64,000 nucleotides of DNA from Serpula lacrymans var. lacrymans S7.9 (taxonomy: Eukaryota; Basidiomycota; Agaricomycetes; Boletales; Serpulaceae). The notes below the pieces were generated by a model. The model was not told where the DNA came from and searched no databases. It saw nothing but the letters and a program-made list of their open reading frames with translations. Within the stretch, counting starts at the first letter, position 1. Every line of letters starts with the position of its first letter. Made by a program: the position numbers and the translations under genes. The DNA is taken from positions 1,454,249 to 1,518,248 of the forward strand of contig NW_006763297.1 in assembly GCF_000218685.1 (NCBI RefSeq), in the 5' to 3' direction. This document shows, piece by piece, positions 56,401 to 64,000 of this stretch.

Positions 56401-58078
56401 CCATAAGATTGGGCAGGTTCATGACCAATTGTCTTACGTTTGGAATGAACCATTACCTTCCTGTGCCCCAGAAGATCACCATCAAATGTCAAAATCATAT
56501 CGCCAGTTTCGGGATATACCAGAACGGCTACATAGAAACAAAGGAGATGTGGCTGTCAAGGTGTGTTGTTACTATTTTGTCTGATCTTACATGACATGTT
56601 CTGTTCTAGGACTTTCTTCCAAAGCTAAAGGATCACATTCTTGCACATCTGCTAAGCTATGACTCAATGGAGCCTCCGGCTTTCTCAGACAAAGAGAGAA
56701 ACTCGATAATGATAGATAGGAATAGGCTCTATAGGCACAAGATTATCCGAGTTAACTACACTACCTACAATCTGCGCAGAGCTCGAAACTCACTCAATCC
56801 ACGCACTCATGCTGATGTGATGGTATTAGCAAACGGGGAACAAGAAGATGGTGGTTTAATCCCTCACCCTTACTGGTATGCTCAGATAGTGGAGATATTT
56901 CATATCCTTGTCACGCATGCTGGTGGAGACTCTCATAACCACAACTCCGAGCCCCAGAGGATCAAGTTCCTGTGGGTGCGCTGGCTTGCTCGGGACAACA
57001 ATCATGTGTCAGGTTGGAAGGCTCATCATCCTCACCGTGTGGGCTTTCTGAACACCAACACGGCAGACAACGCATTTGGTTTCCTGGACCTCTCTCAAAT
57101 TATCCGAGGGGTGTCACGATTCAAACGGGGTCTTATCTAATCTTGAGCATCTTATCTAAAAACTTATCTCATCATGTGACCTTACTGTCACATGACCCAT
57201 TATGTAAGCAACATGTTACATCAGTCAGTGCCTCATGGCAGACCCTTCAGACACTATATATACAGCTAGCTCATGTACATACATTCCCTAGTTGTTTATT
57301 ACCTTTTATATATTGCTATTGATGCTATTGTTTGATTCCTTGACTTGTCTTGCTTTTGGGTTTTCCCAGCGTAAAGCAAGGTCTTGACAAGGGGTCCATC
57401 TCCTGCCTGCGTTCTACTTTGGTCCCACATGCAATCTTTTACTGCCCTCTATTGCTCGTCAGCCTTCTGAAAATAACTCGGATTATGTCTGGTATTATGT
57501 TAATCAGTGAGTATTTTAATTGTACAAATTATGAGAACAAATAAATACTCATGTAATTTTGCAGATTTGTGGATCAAGACGTGTTTATGCATTTTTGGGG
57601 CGGTAGCATGGGCCACAAATCGACACACTATGCTACTCAATAATTTCTTGCACATGCAGACAATCTTGACAGCATGGAGTTTGGAAGAGAGTGGGAGATA
57701 AGTGCAGAGGAGCTGTCAGTTGTGAATGAAGACTTTGATATTGAAATGGCCGCATATAGTGGTTTTGAGGACAACAAAGAGGCGGAGGAGAATGAAGAAG
57801 AGGACAGTGGAGAGGAGAACAAAAATATGAATGACAAAGATGAAGAAGAAGACAATATTAGTCAAGGTAGGATAGATGATAGAATGGACGAACCAGGTGA
57901 TAAAGAATACTGGTTGATGGACAGTGATAGTACTGAGGACAAACAGTTCAAATTTGATTATGGAGGGCTTGAGGAGATCGGATGGAAATGAGGATGATCT
58001 TGACTTGGACAACAACAATGCAGAGGAACGGGAGGACATAGACAATAATGAGATAAACGGGTTTGGAGCTTTTTAGTG
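53480..58078 (+). pseudogene. Plavaka-type transposase, nearly full length but inactivated
   Basis: Plavaka is a CACTA-related transposon group of Agaricomycetes. From the 5' end: a degenerate C2H2-like finger (CQFQAKNY-stop-SLTIHQICWCKAIA), EYRVFHVYPRNLPSYNPKDT, FFTLFLNATTFRLMSWFYNS, DLDRLANSVILAEDFNCQDL, ERIITEIYTSDAMLKKHKSV, LWSDSTHLASFGNAAL-stop-PIYLFLGNQSK, LLLDDEFLDTYEYGLVIRFT, CIKFLGNCPCPRCFITKEKI, HKFELGVWKATLTHLLRLLY, KLRLHTKRTIHFLNNSTTQL, FNMLTYKLHALGDYVKAIYM, RARNSLNPRTHADVMVLANG, RIKFLWVRWLARDNN and DNAFGFLDLSQIIRGV. A solo LTR (57112-57389) interrupts; the frame then continues VHLLPAFYFGPTCN, PSIARQPSENNSDYVWYYVN and an acidic C-terminus ending near 58078. Stops at about 53506, 53818 and 54766 (TGG to TGA) confirm it is dead. 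Confidence 0.9.
57112..57389 (+). mobile_element. solo LTR inside the Plavaka transposase (TSD AGGGG)
   Basis: The 278-bp element begins TGTCACG and ends CTTGACA. It is flanked by AGGGG at 57107-57111 and 57390-57394. Excising it with one copy of AGGGG joins ATT ATC CGA GGG GTC CAT CTC CTG CC, restoring IIRGVHLLPAF, the expected Plavaka sequence. A TATA-like CACTATATATACAGC near 57255 sets the probable orientation as plus. Confidence 0.93.
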
Positions 58079-58650
58079 GTGCTTTATTCCTATCTAATTC
58101 TCAGATTTGGACTTGTTTTTTTAAATCAATGTATTCATGTAGTCTACTTGACAGGCTTGGAATCACATCGGATTGTAATACAATACCATTGCCAGGCTGA
58201 TGAAAAAACTCACAAGGCTTGAGGATGACTGATCAAGCTTTGATCGAGCTCTGATCAACAAATCGAGGGTGATTGACAAGTAGCATGTTGATGATGCCAC
58301 AGACGGGCATTCAACGGTCTGCTAAGCGCCCTCTTGTGGTGTCATCAGCCTTGCGAGTTGCTGTGTGCGACCTTATTGGCCTTATCATGGCCTGGAGGAT
58401 GTTCTCAAGCCTGATTGGGTCTTGACGGACACTGGCAAGGCAAACCGGGGGTGTGCATCTTTTGCTGATGGTGACATCAAACAGGGTCAGGGCTGGCCGA
58501 GTGATATGTGGCATATATATTAATGTTCAAGTAAGTTTGGTGAGTCTGAACATAGCCCTTACTGATGAGCAGGAAAAACCATAGACAATATAAAATGAAT
58601 GGGTTTATTGTGATTCATAGTGCACTAAAGACTCACTTGCAAACATCTAT
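58079..58650. other. spacer between Plavaka relic and DUF6534 pseudogene
   Basis: No gene seen. This would hold the 3' terminal repeat of the Plavaka element, but I could not identify a matching 5' end. Confidence 0.4.
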
Positions 58651-60395
58651 GCCTGCTATATTAATTAATAACAGCGGAGCAGCTGCTATTTCTGAACTCA
58701 TGTTCCTGCTCTTGATAACACATATGGTGCACTTTACATTGGCCTTTTGGTCAATGCTGTGTGAGAAATGTTCATTTTGTGACTCTTTTATGACAACTTA
58801 TGCACATGCATTCCTAGTTGTTTTGGAATCACAAATCTGCAGGTTATATTATATGCCCAGACACAGTGGAAGTGTGATTGCACACTTTATAGAGTAACAG
58901 TGCATGGCATAAATGAACTAGGATCACTGACTGACACCGCTGGCTAATTTTTAGGTTATCTGGATTTGGTGTGTTCTCAGTGTATTGCAGCATTATCCCC
59001 TGACTCCCCATTTGGTAGGTTACTAGATGTGGCCCATCTTGCATTCACCTCCCACATGTTGTACTACTACTTTGTTACTTTGTTACAAATTTTGGGAACC
59101 CTCTGGCGCTCCTAGACATAGTCTGGAGCTTCAAGGTGATTTAACCTTCTCTCATAATGCTATTATTTGCTGTCCTGATGTAATTGATAACAGGTTCAAA
59201 TTGTAGTTGTTGTGAGAAGGTATCCTTGTGATATGTGGACTTTCTTATAACATTGTTGTTCAGGTACTTATTGTGCTCTCTGTTCATGGGTAATGTCTCA
59301 ATGCAGCTCCTCAGCTATTTTGCTACTGACTCTTTTATGTGATAATTAGTCTATATACTCACAGTCTCGTCTCTGGATCTGTAAGTCCATTGTATCAAAT
59401 GGGAGGCTAAGCTCATCAACTCCTTGGCACCAGTGGGTAAGGGAAGATACCAAATGTTCTCCTTGGTACAAGTGCACACAATATGATGTTTGTTTTGTGA
59501 CAACTTATATCTAGTATAATCGTAGATTATCATCGTAACTCTTGGCTCAGGTGAGTTCCATAAACTTCCTACAGTGATGGAAGGCCTAATTAATGTCCAT
59601 TATAGGTCTTGGTATATGTGAGCAAATTTAAGAATTCTCTGCCCACAATAAACTCTCGGGCTGATATCTTGTTGAAGTTTTGTGTTCATCGCCACTAGCA
59701 TATATCTCCGCTCTTTTGGCGTATTAACAGTTTCTCTTAGAATTTGGTGCCATTTGTACACAGATTTACCGAAAACAGAAGTTGCTAAGTTGACTAACTG
59801 CTATCATCCCAACCGATGGGCTTTAATGACTTCTTTGGCTGTGATTGCTTCTAATGACTTTCTCATTGCTGCATCTATGTGCCGCTTGCTAATTCTATCT
59901 TGGACTGGATTTTCCAAGTAAGTTCCTCATTTCTTAACTTTATATTTGCCTGCTTATCCTATCCTGATATAGAACCAGTGCGTTGATCAGAAAAATTATT
60001 ATATGTGTGTGTAGTAGTGGGTGCTTGACAAGGTAGCTTTTATATCTTAACAGTGATTCTCACTTCTGATCCACTTGACAGCTTCTGCTCAATGACTGTT
60101 ATTATCACGGTATGTTAAATGGTGGTTCATTTGTTGGAATTAACTAAGAAATTGTTGATAGTGCATAGTAATGCCAAAAAACTTAGTATTTTTAGCTGTG
60201 AACCTGTTGTTGATAAGATTTATGCTCTACTAGCTAGTAAGCTTTGATGTTGTTTGCTACTCATTCATGGTTGTAGTCTATGTGAATTCATATATTGCCC
60301 TCCTCAATGCACGCAGCAACATAGACCGTTTTGGAGATGAAAGTACAGTGTTTAGAAGTACTTTGCAGGTTGTAAAGTGCACACACAACAAATAA
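58651..60395 (+). pseudogene. DUF6534 membrane protein, broken duplicate (copy 2)
   Basis: Homologous exon by exon, introns included, to the gene at 30484-32460. Exons read VPALDNTYGALYIGLLVNAV, FGITNLQVILYAQTQWKCDC, LLDVAHLAFTSHMLYYYF, then IVWSFK, MTSLAVIASNDFLIAASMCR, CIVMPKNLVFLAVNLLLI and VYVNSYIALLNARSNIDRFG. No in-frame ATG precedes the first exon; a TGA is immediately upstream. The octamer TTTGTTAC is duplicated at 59071-59086, shifting the frame within the YYFVTNFGNP block. The C-terminus is truncated relative to copy 1. It is not expected to make a functional protein. Confidence 0.8.
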
Positions 60396-61446
60396 TATTT
60401 GTCCAAACTAAGCCTAGGAGTGTCAGGGAAATGTTCAGATCAGACACTTTATGCCAATGGCTTGAGCTACAATGGCAATACTTGAAGCTCATTGGAGAAT
60501 CCTACTGTGCCTCCTTTTCATGGACCTTTTCATTATGTGAGTGCATTCAGGATCAGCTCACATTGACTTGAATGTGAATTGATCAGATTTCAATCACCAT
60601 ATCCAGTGTCTCCTAGTTTCTATCCTTATTCTAACCCTATACCCTGCTGGTTCTTCAATATTGGCGAAGTTATTTAACACCAAGTCAACATGTCCATTTC
60701 TCGTTCAGAATAAATTCTGGCTTGCTCACTGCAATTGATGCTAATGGTAGTAGAGCTTTAGTTGCTTTTTTTGTTTGCCTTGTATGATGTGTCTCAGTGT
60801 GTAATAATAACGCCCTCTGGGCACCCCTGTGTTATTATAAATAAACATTTGTGACTAAATTGATACCATTGTATTAGCACTCCAGTACTCAGAGCCTTCA
60901 ATCTCAGGCTGGCATTTCTTAACTGTTCACCTACTATCTTTGTTCTGAATCTGCAGATCTACCCAGCGTGAGTCAGATCATTCTACTATATTACAGTGGC
61001 AAATGTATTTGCTAAGTCTTGATCATTCATTGCAATTGCACTCATGATATTGGCAAGTTTGTGCAATCTGGAAGAGAAAATCTTCTACAGTTTATAGGTT
61101 AAAATGATAATCAAGTCACAATAGTGTCCCAACCTCTGTGTTCCTATAACTTTGCAGAACATTGGTATAATTTCTCAATGTGCGCTATGCTCCTGGGCCT
61201 TCTGATATTTTTCCCACCCCAAAATGCAGGTCAGAGTGTAATAACATCACTTGTTGTTTGTATGCTAAGTTTTGAATTTTGTGCAAAGTGACTATCTATA
61301 ACAAAGGGGATAATGGTCCCAAAAGTTGTGTGCAGCACACATGGGAGCACATTGTTTTGCTTAGTTTTGCTCACATGGTTTTTGGTTAGCAGCAGAGCAG
61401 GTAGTGCACTGAAATTTGCAGCCACATTGAAAATTCTCATGCTTAT
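60396..61446. other. 3' flank of DUF6534 copy 2, no gene
   Basis: 61010-61290 is similar to 32505-32700 downstream of DUF6534 copy 1 (shared strings such as TTCCTATAACTTTGCAGA versus CCCTATAACTTCGCAGA). No coding frame is supported. Confidence 0.55.
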
Positions 61447-61524
61447 AAGGACAGACAGCACAAGTTCACTGACTTCTGACTAAATAAAATTTGATCACTT
61501 AACTGTATTATTATTACTCAAAAG

Positions 61525-63330
61525 CTAATGTGGAGCAGCTCAGTCAAGAGCAGCAGAATGCTTTGGATACCATTATACAGTCAATTTTTTTGCAACTTGC
61601 TTTATCCACAGTGCTGAAGGTAAGGGAAAAACATATCTCTGTAATACAATTGCCACTGCTGCTCGAGCAAGAGATCATCATAATGTTGCTCTATGTGTAG
61701 CACCCTCTGAGATTGAGACCCTGCTCTTGGAGGGTGCCCGCACAGCTCATTCACGCTTTGGAATCCCTATTTCTGTACATGACACATCCCATGCAGGATC
61801 CCAAAAAACTCTGACCTCCATGAGGTATTGAGACATACCGGAGTTGTTGTCTGGGATGAAGCACCAATGCAACACCATCATGGAATTGAAGCATTTGATT
61901 ATACATTGTGGGATATTTTGAATAATCAGCTTCCATTTGGAGGCATTATAATGGTCTTTGGAGGGGACTTCCGCCAAACAACACCTGTTGTTCCAAGAGG
62001 GTCAAGGCAACATATTATTTCTGCCTCTTTTAAAAGGTAACGACTGTGGACAAATATTCATGCCTGCTATCTCACACAGAACATGCTCCTGGACCGTACT
62101 CCAGAAAGTGAAGCCTTTGCTAGCTGGCTCCTGGATGTTGGTGGTGATTGTGGAATTGCAGGAGATAGAACAATTGAGCTTCCCCGCCAACATGCTTATG
62201 CCAGAAAACACCATAGACTCATTAGTTGACATTACCTATCATGGAATTGCAAATGGAGACAGAGATGACTATTACTTCCTTCACTGCACCATCCTCTCCA
62301 CAAAAAATGATGCTGTAACAACCAAGAGTTAGTTATTCTGGCACACAACTCAGACAAGCAAACGAGTAATGAGAGGGAGTGGTCACCCCTTAAGATAGGA
62401 CTGAGTTAGTTGTGTGTAAACAACAGGAGGACTTGCTGAGGAGTCTCCTGGATCTGTTGAGGTTTATATACTACTACAGCGTGTTTGTACTTATGTACTG
62501 TACAGTTGATGAAAGCAGTGGCTGATGATGTCAGAGGGCGCAGCCCGTGTGACCAGCTTTACTGCGTGAGAGACTTGTAGCTTAAATAAGAAGAAAAGCA
62601 GTGCAGCACGAGAAGGTGGAGTTTGAATAAAATGGAAAGTGCCGCATGGCACAGCGTGTGAAAACTACAGTAGAAATTTTAAAGAGGAGAATGAAAATTG
62701 AAGGTCCAAAAATTGTGTATTGTAACAGATGCTATTAGTCACCTTAATTCAGCAATACTCACAAAATTCCCTGGAGAAGAGTTAGTAGCTCTGTCAATTG
62801 ATAAAGTGGTTGGAGAGGGGGGCATAAACATTATCCTGTAGAGTTCTTGAACTCCTTGCAAGTATCTGGCTTTCCTGAAGCACACCTCAAACTTAAATCT
62901 GGATGTCTGCTTATGCTCCTCTACAATATTCATCCCCTAAATGGACTCTGTAATAGAACATGCATAATTTTGATAGAGATAAAAAGAAGAGTATTGAAGT
63001 GCAGTCACAGGTCTTGGGAGGAAAACATGCAGGAAAGATAGCTTTTATTCCACACCTTACATTGGAACCTTCATTGGAAGAATTGCCCATCAAGCTATCA
63101 CATTGTCAGTTCCCTGTCCGTGTTGCCTTTGCCATGACCATGGGCAATCAGTGACACAGGTTGGGCTGGATTTACATGTTCCAGTGTTTTCACATGGGCA
63201 ACTTTACATTGCATTGTCTTGCTGCACTTCAGGAGAGAGAATAAAAGTGCTATTTCCACATAGTTCAAATGACAGATGTACCATCAATGTGGTGTATCCT
63301 GAAATTCTGACTGGCTTTATCTGTGACTGG
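61525..63330 (+). pseudogene. Helitron-type Pif1-like helicase, C-terminal part, broken
   Basis: Helitrons encode a Rep/helicase; only the helicase portion is visible. Blocks: VEQLSQEQQNALDTIIQSIF, Walker A region SAEGKGKTYLCNTIATAARA (61611-61670), LLLEGARTAHSRFGIPISVH, Walker B VVVWDEAPMQHHHGIEAFDY (61840-61900), VFGGDFRQTTPVVPRGSRQH, WTNIHACYLTQNMLLDRTPE, ENTIDSLVDITYHGIANGDR and CTILSTKNDA. After the solo LTR (62314-62727) it resumes ISHLNSAILTKFPGEELVAL, YPVEFLNSLQVSGFPEAHLK, GKIAFIPHLTLEPSLEELPI, FPVRVAFAMTM, GQSVTQVGLDLHVPVFSHGQ and VYPEILTG. Frameshifts, an in-frame TAA after ASFKR and a deletion in the INKSQG motif (near 63139) inactivate it. No Rep/HUH part was found. Confidence 0.85.
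62314..62727 (-). mobile_element. solo LTR inside the helicase, inverted copy of the 41.2-kb LTR (TSD GATGC)
   Basis: The 414-bp element begins TGTAACAACCAAGAG and ends TGTATTGTAACA. It is flanked by GATGC at 62309-62313 and 62728-62732. Its reverse complement matches 41194-41603 over the whole length (for example both contain the palindromic segment near CTCCTCAGCAAGTCCTCCTG). Excision with one GATGC joins ACA AAA AAT GAT GC to T ATT AGT CAC, restoring TKNDAISHLN. Confidence 0.95.
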
Positions 63331-64000
63331 CAAGTAGATTTTTCCCCAATTCTCACCCTTGTGACTAAAGTGTTTTGTTATCAGATCATATTATCAGCCT
63401 TGACCATTTCTGGGGTCTTTTTTTCAATTTCTCATCAATTTATCAATGTAATACCATAGACTTTCTATGTTACAATATATGTTGATGTTTGTAAAGATTC
63501 AATGAACCATCTGCTTGAATTCAGTATACTGTGCACAAGTTTAGGGGCAAGTCAAACATACATCATAGGATTCAAAGACTTAACATATATTATAGACAGC
63601 ATAAGTTCACTGACTTAACATTTTGATCACTTAACAGTATGATTATTATTATTATTATTATTTATCATATAACAAGAACTGGACCTCATAATATCATAAC
63701 CCCCACCTTTGGCAGTGTATGTAGACTATACACAACAGCGTGTATGTTGTCATTTGCTTGCAGCACAAGTCACAAAAAACTATATCAGAGTCAAATGCAT
63801 GAAAAATTCAAGATCACCCTTGTTGGAGCAGGACCCCTGATAATCCCTATGGAACCTTGATGAGGCATCCGGACAAAATTTGGGAAAAGTGACAAAACAC
63901 CTACATGGGGATCCGGACAAAAATCCTTAAAATTGTTTAACCTTGATCAGGTGTCCAGACCTATGTCCGGACACCTGGAGCAGAACCTTGTTGAGCTATC
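63331..64000. other. window end: (ATT)n tract and inverted repeat, no gene
   Basis: A microsatellite of about seven ATT units lies at 63642-63662. Near the end CAGGTGTCC (63948-63956) and GGACACCTG (63969-63977) form a perfect 9-bp inverted repeat with a 12-base loop. Partly repeated 'CCTTGATxAGG...TCCGGAC' strings occur around 63855-63990. No coding sequence seen. Confidence 0.6.

Noticed and set aside
41194..62727. The two homologous LTRs as the ends of one 21-kb retrotransposon
   Set aside because: They are in opposite orientation and each has its own distinct target duplication.

Overview
The window looks like nuclear DNA of a filamentous basidiomycete, most likely an Agaricomycete. Genes are split by many GT-AG introns of about 45-60 bases. 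Gene content includes a GH131 glucanase with a fungal CBM1, three DUF6534-type membrane proteins, and transposon families typical of Agaricomycetes (KDZ with a Ulp1-like protease, Tnp2, Plavaka, Helitron helicase). I cannot name the species.

The window has two compartments. From 1 to about 32.5 kb it is a gene-dense housekeeping arm. In order it holds a CSC1/OSCA-like channel (5' end outside the window), a secreted GH131-CBM1 glucanase, a membrane-anchored Cu/Zn superoxide dismutase, a secreted CE16/GDSL esterase, a VAP/Scs2 ER protein, a DUF6534 membrane protein, an ABM-like protein, the mitochondrial phosphate carrier, the meiotic MutS homologue MSH5, prohibitin 2, a vacuolar PQ-loop amino-acid transporter, an F-box protein, a G-patch protein and a second DUF6534 protein. 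Two genes act on plant cell-wall polysaccharide (glucanase and acetyl esterase), two are mitochondrial (phosphate carrier and prohibitin) and one is meiotic. No operon-like or biosynthetic cluster logic is evident.

From about 33 kb to the end the DNA is AT-richer and made of decayed mobile elements: a 5'-truncated Tnp2 transposase (minus strand), a KDZ transposase with a Ulp1-like protease remnant, two diverged paralogues of an unrecognised family with lysine-rich repeats, a PGEG-repeat ORF, a DUF6698-type gene, a nearly full-length but broken Plavaka transposase, a duplicated and broken DUF6534 gene, and a broken Helitron Pif1-like helicase.

The clearest new structure is a set of solo LTRs that I could delimit to the base because each has a perfect 5-bp target duplication: 34874-35216 (ATCAT, inside the KDZ frame), 41194-41603 (AAGAC), 57112-57389 (AGGGG, inside the Plavaka frame) and 62314-62727 (GATGC, inside the helicase frame). 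In the three nested cases removing the LTR and one duplication rejoins the host reading frame at the expected residues. The LTRs at 41 and 62 kb are inverted copies of one family. A fifth candidate lies at 47845-48157. The best candidate for something undescribed is the pair of tandem paralogues at 42-44 and 45-47.5 kb.
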